A stretch of DNA of 64,000 bases, taken from Pseudomonas sp. ATCC PTA-122608 (GTDB taxonomy: Bacteria; Pseudomonadota; Gammaproteobacteria; Pseudomonadales; Pseudomonadaceae). Both the position numbers and the translations under genes were made by a program. The stretch covers positions 153,844-217,843 of the forward strand of contig NZ_LPNO01000052.1 in NCBI RefSeq assembly GCF_001952855.1, written 5' to 3'. A model generated the notes under the pieces. It saw only the letters and a program-made list of their open reading frames with translations. It was not told the DNA's origin and did not search any database. This document shows, piece after piece, positions 1-8,629 of the stretch. Within the stretch, counting starts at the first letter, position 1. The number at the start of each line of letters is the position of its first letter.

Positions 1-133
1 GGGTTTGCACCATGTCCCGCAGGACAAACACCAAACCGCCCCAGGCAGACCAGATGACATCCAGGTGCGGGGCGGTGGAAAAGGCGAAATTAATCAGCAC
101 GACGCTGCTGATGTAGGCAATCAGGAAGAACAT
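1..133 (-). CDS. VUT family transporter (putative preQ0/queuosine precursor transporter), N-terminal fragment
   Basis: Only the first 44 codons are in the window; the gene runs off the left edge on the minus strand. The reading frame starts at the ATG at 133 with MFFLIAYISSVVLINFAFST, one hydrophobic segment, and continues with APHLDVIWSAWGGLVFVLRD. That pattern is typical of the N-terminus of VUT (formerly DUF165) integral membrane proteins, some of which import queuosine precursors in the cytoplasmic membrane. Family assignment is from remembered sequence pattern on a short fragment, so function is tentative. Confidence 0.7.
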   Translation of the reverse strand, partial: MFFLIAYISSVVLINFAFSTAPHLDVIWSAWGGLVFVLRDMVQT

Positions 134-203
134 GGGGCGAGGGACCTGTGAACAATGGGCACAGGGTACTTCACATTTGGAAATATGTCGTCTGGGCGGG
201 CCC

Positions 204-289
204 TTTCGCGAGCAAGCCCGCTCCCACATTTTGAACGCATTCCTCCAAGATAAACGCAATCAAATGTGGGAGCGGGCTTGCTCGCGAAA
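204..289. repeat. REPIN (paired inverted REP sequences)
   Basis: Two perfect 28-base arms (204-231 and 262-289) face each other across a 30-base spacer. Each arm contains GGGAGCGGGCTTGCTCGCGA or its complement. This is the commonest REP family in the window; it recurs near 10.4, 18.3, 24.4, 31.0 and 54.5 kb. It fills most of the gap between the VUT gene and the DUF1289 gene. Such elements are non-autonomous and are thought to be moved by a RAYT transposase encoded elsewhere. Confidence 0.9.
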
Positions 290-297
290 GCGGTCTA

Positions 298-513
298 TCA
301 GGCGCCGGACTTCCCCGGAATCATCCACACCAGCCCGCTCGCCTTCGCCCGCTCATGGCACAACCCCAGCACCACCCGGCGCTCGGTGTTGTCCATACGG
401 CTCCAGCGGGTAATTTCATCCACCGTGCGCTGGCATCCCGTGCAAATATCATCGTCATCCAGCGCGCAAATGCTCACGCAAGGCGACGCTACCGGCCGTT
501 CAGATACGGTCAT
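298..513 (-). CDS. DUF1289 domain protein
   Basis: A 71-residue protein with the DUF1289 pattern: SPCVSICALDDDDICTGCQR (four cysteines near residues 11-28) followed by a TVDEITRWSRM helix. The cysteines suggest a small metal-binding fold, but the function of the family is not established. Its ATG overlaps the TGA of the upstream carbonic anhydrase gene (ATGA, 510-513), so the two are almost certainly translated as a coupled pair. Confidence 0.85.
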   Translation of the reverse strand: MTVSERPVASPCVSICALDDDDICTGCQRTVDEITRWSRMDNTERRVVLGLCHERAKASGLVWMIPGKSGA

Positions 514-1034
514 TCTTCCTGCTCAACCAGATCACGGGCATAACGCTGGGAGTTATGCACATAGTGCGCAGCGCTGGCTTCAAGCATCTTCTTCTGCACG
601 TCGGTCAGCTCCCGTACCACTTTGCCCGGCGAGCCCATTACCAGCGAACCATCGGGAATTTCCTTGCCCTCACCGATCAGCGAATTGGCGCCGATGATGC
701 AGTGCTTGCCGATCTTCGCGCCGTTAAGAATCACCGCGTTGATGCCGATCAGGCTGTAATCGTCCACCGTGCAGCCATGCAACATGGCGTTATGGCCGAT
801 GGTCACGCCGGTGCCGAGGGTCAGCGGGTAACCCATGTCGGTGTGCATCACGCTGCCGTCCTGCACGTTGCTGTTCTTGCCGATCAGGATCAGCTCGTTG
901 TCGCCGCGCAACACCGCGTTGAACCAGACGTTGGCGCCCTCCTCCAGCTTGACCTTGCCCACCAGCGTGGCATTGGGGGCCACCCAGCTGTTGGGATGGG
1001 TTTCGACTCGGGCGTCGCCCAGGCGGTATTTCAT
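510..1034 (-). CDS. Gamma-class carbonic anhydrase family protein (YrdA/CaiE-like)
   Basis: A 174-residue left-handed beta-helix (hexapeptide-repeat) protein. Repeats of the type IGxNAxxxG run from about residue 15 to 140. The three histidines that bind metal in gamma-carbonic anhydrases are present: H64 (SVMHTD), H81 (IGHNA) and H86 (MLHGC). Length and motifs match the YrdA/PaaY group, many of which have weak or unproven carbonic anhydrase activity, so the catalytic role is inferred. It overlaps the DUF1289 gene by four bases and lies 39 bases downstream of the NUDIX gene, suggesting one transcript. Confidence 0.88.
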   Translation of the reverse strand: MKYRLGDARVETHPNSWVAPNATLVGKVKLEEGANVWFNAVLRGDNELILIGKNSNVQDGSVMHTDMGYPLTLGTGVTIGHNAMLHGCTVDDYSLIGINAVILNGAKIGKHCIIGANSLIGEGKEIPDGSLVMGSPGKVVRELTDVQKKMLEASAAHYVHNSQRYARDLVEQEE

Positions 1035-1073
1035 AGGTGGATCCTCACGGCAGGAACGATGGCCATCTGGCTC

Positions 1074-1676
1074 TTAGGTATTGATGAAACTTTTCGGCGG
1101 CCGATGCAGGCTGATGTCGGCATCGTCATAGAGCAGATTGATCAGCTCGACAATCATGATCGCCGTCAGGCCCCAGATCTTGTATTCGCCAAACCGATAA
1201 CTGGGCACATACCAACTGCGGCCCTGGTAATCGATACGGTGGGTGTGTTCGCGGGGATCCTGGCGAAAAAACTCCAGGGGCACGCTGAAGACAGCGGCGA
1301 TCTCGGCGTCATTGGCCAGGTATTCAACGTAATCAGGGATAACGCCTACATAAGGCGTGACACGAATCCCGTGCAGGGAAATCAGCGGGCTCAGCGGACC
1401 AATCACTTCAACCAACCCCGGCGGCAGGCCGATTTCTTCTTCGGCCTCGCGCAGCGCGGTGAATATCAGGTCGGGATCTTCAGGGTCGCGGCGCCCGCCA
1501 GGGAACGCCACTTCACCGCCATGGGTGGATAGCCCGCTGGCGCGCAAGGTCAGGATCAGCTCGGGTTCGTCACTGCGGGTGATCGGCACCAGTACCGCCG
1601 CTTCCGGGAACCGACCGTCGGTCTCCAGCGTGCGTGGCGTATGATTGCTTACCCGGCGAAGTAGCTCGTCCAGCAT
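1074..1676 (-). CDS. NUDIX hydrolase, CoA pyrophosphatase (NudL-like)
   Basis: A 200-residue NUDIX protein. The box lies near residues 54-80 (GGEVAFPGGRRDPED, then ALREAEEEIGL), with the spacing seen in the NudL/YeaB CoA-pyrophosphatase branch rather than the minimal NUDIX spacing. It is preceded by LILTLRAS and followed by LISLHGIRVTPYVGV, also typical of that branch. Family members cleave CoA or its derivatives to 3',5'-ADP and phosphopantetheine. It is divergent from the NUDIX gene at 1823, with about 146 bases between them. Confidence 0.85.
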   Translation of the reverse strand: MLDELLRRVSNHTPRTLETDGRFPEAAVLVPITRSDEPELILTLRASGLSTHGGEVAFPGGRRDPEDPDLIFTALREAEEEIGLPPGLVEVIGPLSPLISLHGIRVTPYVGVIPDYVEYLANDAEIAAVFSVPLEFFRQDPREHTHRIDYQGRSWYVPSYRFGEYKIWGLTAIMIVELINLLYDDADISLHRPPKSFINT

Positions 1677-1822
1677 GAGTCATCTCGGTCTGTTGGCTAC
1701 CTTGCATCATGCACCAAACCTTGCGCACGCCCAACCCCAAAACCCTGGCCATGTCGCTAAACGACAACTTGCAGGCCATACCCGGTCACGCCAAGATAGG
1801 CGCACTCTCCAGGAACCCCAGC

Positions 1823-2371
1823 ATGAACTTCTGCAGCCAGTGCGGTAAACCAGTCACCCAGCGCATTCCCGAAGGCGACGCACGCCTGCGTTATGTCTGC
1901 GATCACTGTCAGACCATTCACTACCAGAATCCCAATATCGTCGCCGGCACGGTGCCGGTGTGGGGCGAGCAGGTGCTGCTGTGCCGCCGCGCCATCGAGC
2001 CGCGCCTGGGTTTCTGGACCTTGCCTGCAGGCTTTATGGAGAACGGCGAGACCGTCGAACAGGCTGCCATGCGCGAAACCATGGAAGAAGCCTGCGCCCG
2101 GGTGCGCAACCTGAGCATCTATACCTTGATCGATGTGCCGCACATCAGCCAGGTGCACATTTTCTACCGCGCCGAACTGATCGACCTGGATTTTGCCGCA
2201 GGCCCCGAAAGCCTTGAAGTGCGCTTATTCGATGAAGCCGACATCCCTTGGTCCGAGCTGGCTTTCCGCACGGTCGGGCGTACCTTAGAATGCTTTTTTG
2301 CTGACCGCCGGCAACAGTCGTATCCGGTACGCAGCGAGTCCGTGCCGCCGCTGACCCAGTTGGCCAAATAA
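1823..2371 (+). CDS. NUDIX hydrolase with N-terminal zinc ribbon
   Basis: A 182-residue protein. The N-terminus has a zinc ribbon, CSQCG (residues 4-8) and CDHCQ, followed by a NUDIX domain with LPAGFMENGETVEQAAMRET and MEEACARV. The reading frame is open further upstream (to 1709), but the ATG at 1823 is preferred: it starts the zinc ribbon directly and follows an AGGA element. Substrate is not predictable; nucleotide-sugar or ADP-ribose type pyrophosphatases are likely. It lies 42 bases before the L,D-transpeptidase gene on the same strand. Confidence 0.85.
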   Translation: MNFCSQCGKPVTQRIPEGDARLRYVCDHCQTIHYQNPNIVAGTVPVWGEQVLLCRRAIEPRLGFWTLPAGFMENGETVEQAAMRETMEEACARVRNLSIYTLIDVPHISQVHIFYRAELIDLDFAAGPESLEVRLFDEADIPWSELAFRTVGRTLECFFADRRQQSYPVRSESVPPLTQLAK

Positions 2372-2413
2372 CAATCCAGGCGGCACGTAGTCTTTTCAGG
2401 GGATACCGTTTTA

Positions 2414-2917
2414 ATGCGTTGGTTGCTTGCTCTGATCTGCCTGTCGTTTGCCACGCTGTCGCCAGCCTCCACCCAATTGATCCTGGGGGGCAAACCCGTC
2501 GAGAAAATCCTGGTGCTCAAGTCCGCCCATCAGTTGCAACTGATCAACGACGGCAAGCCCCTCAAGACCTATCGCATCTCCCTGGGTAAAAACCCCAAGG
2601 GCACCAAGCTGATGGAAGGCGACCGCCGTACCCCGGAAGGCTTCTACTGGATCGACTGGCGCAAGACCAGCGACCGCTTCAACCTGGCCATGCACATCTC
2701 CTACCCCAACATCAGCGACTCCGCCCGCGCCCGCCGCGAAGGGGTCAAGCCCGGCAGCATGATCATGATCCACGGCACCCCCGACGCCGAGGACTACCCC
2801 GAAGAGCTGTTCCACACCCTGGACTGGACCGACGGCTGCATCGGCATGCGCAATGTCGACATGCGCGAAGTCTGGAACCTGGTGAAAGACGGCACGATGA
2901 TCGAGATTCGTCCGTAA
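2414..2917 (+). CDS. L,D-transpeptidase family protein (YkuD domain)
   Basis: A 167-residue exported protein. Residues 1-19 form a signal peptide (MRWLLALICLSFATLSPAS). The rest is a YkuD catalytic domain with the signature IHGTPD near residue 119 and DWTDGCIGMRN near residue 137; the cysteine is the nucleophile. Family members cross-link peptidoglycan or attach lipoproteins in the periplasm, and short versions like this resemble the ErfK/YafK group. The physiological substrate is not evident from sequence. Confidence 0.87.
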   Translation: MRWLLALICLSFATLSPASTQLILGGKPVEKILVLKSAHQLQLINDGKPLKTYRISLGKNPKGTKLMEGDRRTPEGFYWIDWRKTSDRFNLAMHISYPNISDSARARREGVKPGSMIMIHGTPDAEDYPEELFHTLDWTDGCIGMRNVDMREVWNLVKDGTMIEIRP

Positions 2918-3031
2918 TTTCCCGCCGCTCGTAAAATAATTCAAAAAAAATTCCTGCCCCGCGCAGCGCTTACCGGTGAATACCAGTTCACCCCGGCAAG
3001 CTGCGCGCTTCTGCCCGACAGAAAGACCTCT

Positions 3032-3125
3032 CTAATACCACTTGGATTGGCGCACTATTAAGGCGCCCGTAAACGCTCGCCTGCACCGTTTTCGCTGCAT
3101 TGACATGGTATTTAAGTGGTATTAG
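3032..3125. promoter_or_regulatory. Repeated AATACCACTT boxes upstream of the nag operon (putative GntR operators)
   Basis: CTAATACCACTT occurs at 3032-3043 and its exact reverse complement AAGTGGTATTAG at 3114-3125, a perfect 12-base inverted repeat with a 70-base spacer. The downstream copy is itself part of a direct repeat of TGGTAT 11 bases apart (3106-3111 and 3117-3122). A TTGACA at 3100-3105 could be the -35 element, placing the second box in the promoter. Position just before the GntR gene points to autoregulation by that protein; this is inference. The 2918-3180 gap holds nothing else I recognise. Confidence 0.6.
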
Positions 3126-3180
3126 CTTGCGATCACTACCGGGCGACAACACTCCAATAACCGCATCGGAAACCGACACG

Positions 3181-3939
3181 ATGAACCCCATCCTGGCCCT
3201 GCGCCCCGACGATAAACAATCGACGCCGCTGTACCTGCAACTGGCCCGTAACCTCGAAGCCGCGATTCATGCTGGCCAATGGAAATCCGAGCAGGCATTG
3301 CCGTCGGAACGCGCCCTCAGCGAGCAACTGAGCATTTCCCGGGTGACCGCCCGTAAAGCGCTGGAAGTACTCTTCGAACAAGGCCTGATCCGTCGCAGCC
3401 AAGGCTCCGGAACCTTCATCACCCCACGCCTGGAACAGCCGCTGTCGCGCCTGTCGGGCTTCAGCGAAATGCTCCGGCTCAAGGGGTTTGTGCCAACGTC
3501 CCAGTGGCTGGAGCGCGATATCACCCAGCCGACCCATGAAGAGTTGATCCGCCTGGGCCTGTCGCCGAGCGACAAGGTCGCGCGCCTCAAGCGTTTACGT
3601 AAGGCCGACGACACGGTGATGGCGATTGAAATGACCGCCATGCCCGCCTCCGTCCTCCCCCACCCGCAGGCCATCGGCAACTCGCTCTACGAATACCTGG
3701 AGAGCATCGGCAAGCCCATCGTGCGCGCCCTGCAACACATCCAGGCAATCAACGCGTCGGACGAGTTTGCAGCCCTGGTGGGCATCGCCCCCGGCACCGC
3801 CATGCTGCTGATGACCCGGGTGGGCTACACCGCCGACAACACCCCGATTGAAATCACCGACACCTATTGCCGCAACGACTACTACGACTTCGTTGCAGAA
3901 CTGCGCCGCCACGACTATTCCGCTGAACTGCGAATTTAG
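3181..3939 (+). CDS. nagR: GntR/HutC-family transcriptional regulator of N-acetylglucosamine genes
   Basis: A 252-residue regulator. Residues 15-80 are a GntR winged helix (PLYLQLARNLEA, SERALSEQLSISRVTARKAL, QGSGTFI). Residues about 90-240 are a UTRA ligand-binding domain. The frame is open back to 3100, but the ATG at 3181 begins the typical GntR N-terminus. It is the first gene of the nag operon, 10 bases before nagA. Homologues bind an amino-sugar phosphate and derepress nag genes. The upstream AATACCACTT boxes are the likely operator. Confidence 0.85.
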   Translation: MNPILALRPDDKQSTPLYLQLARNLEAAIHAGQWKSEQALPSERALSEQLSISRVTARKALEVLFEQGLIRRSQGSGTFITPRLEQPLSRLSGFSEMLRLKGFVPTSQWLERDITQPTHEELIRLGLSPSDKVARLKRLRKADDTVMAIEMTAMPASVLPHPQAIGNSLYEYLESIGKPIVRALQHIQAINASDEFAALVGIAPGTAMLLMTRVGYTADNTPIEITDTYCRNDYYDFVAELRRHDYSAELRI

Positions 3940-3949
3940 AGAACTGCCC

Positions 3950-5056
3950 ATGTCCGAAGACAACATTCTTACGCCCAACGGCTGGATTCGCGGCCGCCTG
4001 GTGCACCAGCACGGCAAGGTCACTGCCGTTGAAGGCAGCCCGTGCGACCCGGCTGACAACGACCTGCCGTATTTGCTGCCAGGTTTTATCGACCTGCACG
4101 TGCACGGCGGTGGCGGCAAAGACATCATGGAAGGCACCGAAGCCTTCCACACCATCACTCGCACCCACGTGCGGTTTGGCACCACCTCGCTGCTGGCCAC
4201 CACCATGACCGCACCGGTGGACGAAATCTCCCGCGTGCTCGGCGAGATCGGCACCTATTGCGAAAGCCGTCCGACCGGCACCGCCCGTGTGCTCGGCGTG
4301 CACCTGGAAGGCCCCTACATCAATCCGGGAAAACTCGGCGCACAACCGAACTTCGCCCACACCGCCTTGATGGCCGAAGTCGAAGAATACCTGCGCCTGG
4401 CGCCGATCCGGGTGATCACCATTGCCCCGGAAATCGCCGGCCATGACGGCCTGATCCGCGCCCTCAGCGAACGTGGCGTGCGCATGCAGATCGGTCACAC
4501 CCTGGGCAGCTACGAAGAAGGCGTCGCCGCCCTCGCCGCCGGCGCCACCAGCTTCACCCATTTGTATAACGCCATGAGCCCGCTGCATCACCGCGAGCCT
4601 GGCATCGTCGGTGCCGCATTGGCCCACGCCAAATACGCCGAACTGATTCCCGACTTGCTGCACGTGCACCCCGGCGCCATGCGCGTGGCGCTGCGCTCGA
4701 TCCCGTGCCTGTACTGCGTCACCGATTCCACCGCCGCCGCCGGCATGCCCGACGGTGAATACAAGCTGGGCAGCCACACGGTGACCAAATGCCTGGGCGG
4801 CGTACGCCTGGCCGATGGAACGCTGGCCGGCAGCACCCTGACCATGGACCAGGCGCTGCGCAACCTGGTGAAGATCGGCCTGCCCATCAGCGAAGCCTCA
4901 CAACGCCTGTCGCAATTTCCTGCGGACTACCTGGGCCTGGAAGAACGCGGTCGCCTGCAGCCCGGCAGCTTTGCCGACTGCGTGCGCCTGGACCGCTCCC
5001 TGAACCTCACCGACGTAATGGTCGAAGGAGAAACCATTGACTTCAAAAATGCTTGA
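3950..5056 (+). CDS. nagA: N-acetylglucosamine-6-phosphate deacetylase
   Basis: A 368-residue amidohydrolase that removes acetate from GlcNAc-6-phosphate to give glucosamine-6-phosphate in the cytoplasm. Metal and catalytic residues are present: H50 and H52 (DLHVHGGGG), E120 (HLEGPY), H183 (IGHTLG), H204 (THLYNAMS) and the catalytic aspartate D259 (VTDSTAAAG). The ATG at 3950 follows the regulator stop by 10 bases. The 3' end overlaps the deaminase gene by 20 bases, indicating translational coupling. Confidence 0.95.
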   Translation: MSEDNILTPNGWIRGRLVHQHGKVTAVEGSPCDPADNDLPYLLPGFIDLHVHGGGGKDIMEGTEAFHTITRTHVRFGTTSLLATTMTAPVDEISRVLGEIGTYCESRPTGTARVLGVHLEGPYINPGKLGAQPNFAHTALMAEVEEYLRLAPIRVITIAPEIAGHDGLIRALSERGVRMQIGHTLGSYEEGVAALAAGATSFTHLYNAMSPLHHREPGIVGAALAHAKYAELIPDLLHVHPGAMRVALRSIPCLYCVTDSTAAAGMPDGEYKLGSHTVTKCLGGVRLADGTLAGSTLTMDQALRNLVKIGLPISEASQRLSQFPADYLGLEERGRLQPGSFADCVRLDRSLNLTDVMVEGETIDFKNA

Positions 5057-6059
5057 AGAGGCCCTGGCCTCCTGCGAGGCCGTCGAGGCTCAACTGCAAC
5101 GCCTGGACCCATTGCTGGAGGAAGTCGCCGGCCGCCTGCGTCGCCAACCGCCGCAAGTGGCGATGACCATCGCCCGTGGCAGTTCAGACCATGCCGCCAG
5201 TTACTTCGCCTACCTGACCATGCAACACCTGGGGATTCCGGTGGCGTCGTTGCCGATGTCGGTGGTGACCATGCTGCAATCGCCACTCAAAGTCAGTGGG
5301 CAAGTGGCGTTCGGCTTCTCCCAGTCGGGTCAAAGCCCGGACCTGGTCAACAGCCTGCGCCTGCTGCGCAAGCGCGGCGCTTTGAGCATCTCGATGGTCA
5401 ACGCCGAAGACTCACCGCTGGAAGCCGCCTGCGAATTCCACGTGCCGCTGTGTGCCGGGCCGGAACGCAGTGTCGCCGCCACCAAAAGCTTTATCGCCAC
5501 CCTGAGTGCCAGCGCCCAACTGATCGGCCACTGGAACCAGGAAGCCGAATTGCTGCAAGCCTGCCAGGCCTTGCCCGACGGTTTGCGTGAAGCCGCCAAG
5601 CAAGACTGGAGCGTGGCCATCGAAGCCCTGCGCGGCTGCCAGCAACTGATGGTGATCGGCCGTGGCGCCGGTTTTGCCATTGCCCAGGAAGCCGCGCTCA
5701 AGCTCAAGGAAACCTCGGCGATCCAGGCCGAAGCGTTCAGCAGCGCTGAAGTGCGCCATGGCCCGATGGCCCTGATCGATGCCAACTACCCGCTGCTGGT
5801 CTTCGCCCCACGCGGCGCCGAACAAGCCGGCCTGCTGAGCCTCGCCGCCGACATGCGCCAGCGTGGTGCCCGCGTATTGCTGGCCGCTCCCGACGACATC
5901 GCCGAACGCGACCTGACCCTGAGCCGCGCCGAACACCCGGCCCTGGACCCGATCCTGGCGATCCAGAGTTTCTACGTGATGGCTGCCGGTTTGGCAGAGG
6001 CCCGGGGCATGGACCCGGACCAACCGCGTCACTTGAGCAAAGTGACCCGTACCCACTGA
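5037..6059 (+). CDS. nagB-II: SIS-domain glucosamine-6-phosphate deaminase (NagB-II type)
   Basis: A 340-residue protein with two SIS domains (about 30-170 and 190-330), resembling the isomerase half of GlmS without the glutaminase domain. Motifs include ARGSSDHAASYFAY, SQSGQSPD, SVAATKSF and EVRHGPMALI. In this context it should convert glucosamine-6-phosphate to fructose-6-phosphate plus ammonia, replacing classical NagB, which is absent here. The start is chosen as TTG at 5037 because AAGGAG lies six bases upstream (5025-5030); an ATG at 5049 is the alternative. Confidence 0.85.
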   Translation: MTSKMLEEALASCEAVEAQLQRLDPLLEEVAGRLRRQPPQVAMTIARGSSDHAASYFAYLTMQHLGIPVASLPMSVVTMLQSPLKVSGQVAFGFSQSGQSPDLVNSLRLLRKRGALSISMVNAEDSPLEAACEFHVPLCAGPERSVAATKSFIATLSASAQLIGHWNQEAELLQACQALPDGLREAAKQDWSVAIEALRGCQQLMVIGRGAGFAIAQEAALKLKETSAIQAEAFSSAEVRHGPMALIDANYPLLVFAPRGAEQAGLLSLAADMRQRGARVLLAAPDDIAERDLTLSRAEHPALDPILAIQSFYVMAAGLAEARGMDPDQPRHLSKVTRTH

Positions 6060-6080
6060 GTTGATTGCAGCGTTTTCCTG

Positions 6081-8603
6081 ATGAGTACCGTGCCCATGTC
6101 CCACAATAATAAAGACCTTACCCTCAGCGCTCCCCTCAGTGGGCCGGTGCTGACCCTGGGCAACGTTCCCGACGAAGTGTTCGCCAGTGGCGCCATGGGC
6201 GACGGCATTGCCATCGACCCGCTCAACGATTGCCTGCATGCACCGTGCGACGGCGTGATCATCCACGTCGCCCGTACCGGGCACGCGCTGACCATTCGCG
6301 CCGATAACGGCGCTGAATTGCTGATGCATGTGGGCATCGACACGGTGGAATTGAACGGCGAAGGTTTTGCGTTGCTGGTCAAGCAAGGTGCGCGGGTCAG
6401 CAAGGGCCAGGCGCTGGTGCAGTTTGACCTGGACCTGATTGCGCGTCAGTGCAAAAGCCTGGTCAGCCTGATCATCCTGACCAACAGTGATGTGTTCGAA
6501 CTGCAGCCGATCACCCTGAAAACGGTCCGGGTCGGCGAGCCGCTGCTATACGTGGTTGCGCGGTTGGCCGGGGCGGCGAAGGTCATTGATGAGTCTGTCA
6601 CCGAAGCCAGCGCGACTATTCGCATCACCCATCGTGGCGGCCTGCACGCGCGCCCCGCTGCCTTGATCCGCAAGACTGCACAGGAATTCAGCAGCCAGTC
6701 GCAGCTGCATTTCGCCGGCAAGTCGGCTTCATGCGACAGCTTGATCGGCTTGATGGGCCTGGGGATTGGTGAGCAGGACGAGGTGCAGGTCACTTGTCGC
6801 GGCAAGGATTGTGAAGCGGCGCTGCAAGCACTGATTGCCGCGTTGTCGGTGGCCGTCAGCGAAGAACATCACGCCCCGGTGGCCGTCGCCCCGCGACGCG
6901 CAAATACCGAGGCCGGTGTGCTGCAAGGCGTCTGTGCAGCGCCGGGTTTGGTCTGCGGCCCGCTGTTCCGCCTGAACGGAATCGAGCTGCCGGTGGACCC
7001 GGGCAACAACGTTCCGGATGAACAATTGCAGCACCTGGACAGTGCCCTGGAACAGGTGCGCAGCGAAATCCGCCACACCCTGGACCAGGCGCGCCAGCGC
7101 AAGGACGTTGAGGAAGAAGAGATCTTCGCCGCCCACCTGGCGCTGCTGGAAGACCCGACGCTACTGGAAGCCGCCACCACCAGCATCGAACACGGCAGCG
7201 CTGCCACTCATGCCTGGCGCGATGCAATCCAGGCCCAATGTGCGGTGCTGCTGGCACTGGGTAAACCGCTATTCGCCGAACGCGCCAACGACCTGCGGGA
7301 CTTGCAACAACGCGTGCTGCGGGCGCTGTTGGGCGAGGCCTGGCACTTCGAGTTGCCGGCCGGCGCGATCGTCTCGGCCCATGAATTGACCCCGTCGGAC
7401 CTGCTGCAACTGAGCAAGCAAAACGCCGCCGGCATCTGCATGGCCGAAGGCGGCGCGACTTCTCATGTGGCGATTCTGGCACGGGGCAAAGGCCTGCCGT
7501 GTGTGGTCGCTTTGGGCGAGCAAGTGCTGGAAGTGCCACAAGGTCAACGGGTGGTGCTGGATGCCGCCAATGGTCGCCTGGAACTGACGCCGGACGATGC
7601 GCGCCACGCTCAGGTCCACCAGTTGCGCGACGCGCAGAAACTGCGTCGCCAGCAACAGCAGGCGGAGGCTCAAGGCACCGCGAGCACTCAGGATGGCGTG
7701 CGTATTGAAGTGGCCGCGAATGTCGCCTCCAGCGCCGAAGCCCAACTGGCCTTCGAGAATGGCGCCGATGGCGTTGGCCTGCTGCGTACCGAATTCCTCT
7801 TCGTCGATCGCCGCACTGCGCCCGACGAGCAAGAGCAGCGCCAGGCCTATCAAGCCGTGCTGGATGCCATGGGTGACAAGTCCGTGATCATCCGCACCAT
7901 CGACGTCGGCGGCGACAAGCAACTCGACTACCTGCCGCTACCGTTCGAGACCAACCCGGTGCTGGGCCTGCGGGGCATTCGCATGGCGCAAGTGCGCCCG
8001 GAAGTGCTGGACCAGCAACTGCGTGCGCTGCTGCAAGTCTCGCCACTGGAACGCTGCCGGATCCTGCTGCCGATGGTCAGCGAAGTCGACGAACTGCTGC
8101 ACATCCGCCAGCGCCTCGATGAACTGTGCACCGAACTGGAACTGACCCAGCGCCCGGAACTGGGGGTGATGATCGAAGTGCCCGCCGCCGCGCTGATGGC
8201 TGAGCAACTGGCCGAGCATGCGGACTTTTTGTCCATCGGCACCAATGACCTGTCCCAGTACACCCTGGCCATGGACCGCGACCACGCCGGCCTCGCCGCC
8301 CGGGTCGACGCCATGCACCCGGCGCTGCTGCGGCTGATCGCCCAGACCTGCATCGGCGCCGCCAAGCATGGCCGTTGGGTGGGTGTGTGCGGGGCGCTTG
8401 CGTCCGACCCGCTGGCCACGCCGGTGCTGATCGGCCTGGGCATCAGCGAGCTGTCCGTCAGCCCGCCGCAAATCGGAGAAATCAAGGACCGTGTCCGTCA
8501 CCTGGACGCAGCCCAATGCCGGCAACTGAGCCAAAGCCTGCTTAACCTGAGCAGCGCCAAAGCCGTTCGCCAAGCCTGTCAACACCACTGGCCGCTGAGC
8601 TGA
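6081..8603 (+). CDS. nagF: Multiphosphoryl transfer protein EIIA-HPr-EI for N-acetylglucosamine PTS
   Basis: An 840-residue three-domain fusion carrying the soluble PTS relay. Residues 10-150 are a glucose-type EIIA with the phosphorylated histidine H83 (LLMHVGIDTVELNG) and H68. Residues 175-260 are HPr with H189 (GLHARPA). Residues 275-840 are enzyme I with H462 (GGATSHVAILAR) and the PEP-binding barrel (GVGLLRTEFLF, GVCGALASDP). Phosphate passes from PEP through EI, HPr and EIIA to the adjacent NagE permease. A second full-length paralogue lies in the trehalose locus (18668-21199). Confidence 0.93.
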   Translation: MSTVPMSHNNKDLTLSAPLSGPVLTLGNVPDEVFASGAMGDGIAIDPLNDCLHAPCDGVIIHVARTGHALTIRADNGAELLMHVGIDTVELNGEGFALLVKQGARVSKGQALVQFDLDLIARQCKSLVSLIILTNSDVFELQPITLKTVRVGEPLLYVVARLAGAAKVIDESVTEASATIRITHRGGLHARPAALIRKTAQEFSSQSQLHFAGKSASCDSLIGLMGLGIGEQDEVQVTCRGKDCEAALQALIAALSVAVSEEHHAPVAVAPRRANTEAGVLQGVCAAPGLVCGPLFRLNGIELPVDPGNNVPDEQLQHLDSALEQVRSEIRHTLDQARQRKDVEEEEIFAAHLALLEDPTLLEAATTSIEHGSAATHAWRDAIQAQCAVLLALGKPLFAERANDLRDLQQRVLRALLGEAWHFELPAGAIVSAHELTPSDLLQLSKQNAAGICMAEGGATSHVAILARGKGLPCVVALGEQVLEVPQGQRVVLDAANGRLELTPDDARHAQVHQLRDAQKLRRQQQQAEAQGTASTQDGVRIEVAANVASSAEAQLAFENGADGVGLLRTEFLFVDRRTAPDEQEQRQAYQAVLDAMGDKSVIIRTIDVGGDKQLDYLPLPFETNPVLGLRGIRMAQVRPEVLDQQLRALLQVSPLERCRILLPMVSEVDELLHIRQRLDELCTELELTQRPELGVMIEVPAAALMAEQLAEHADFLSIGTNDLSQYTLAMDRDHAGLAARVDAMHPALLRLIAQTCIGAAKHGRWVGVCGALASDPLATPVLIGLGISELSVSPPQIGEIKDRVRHLDAAQCRQLSQSLLNLSSAKAVRQACQHHWPLS

Positions 8604-8629
8604 AAACAACAAGAATAGGGAGACACGCC

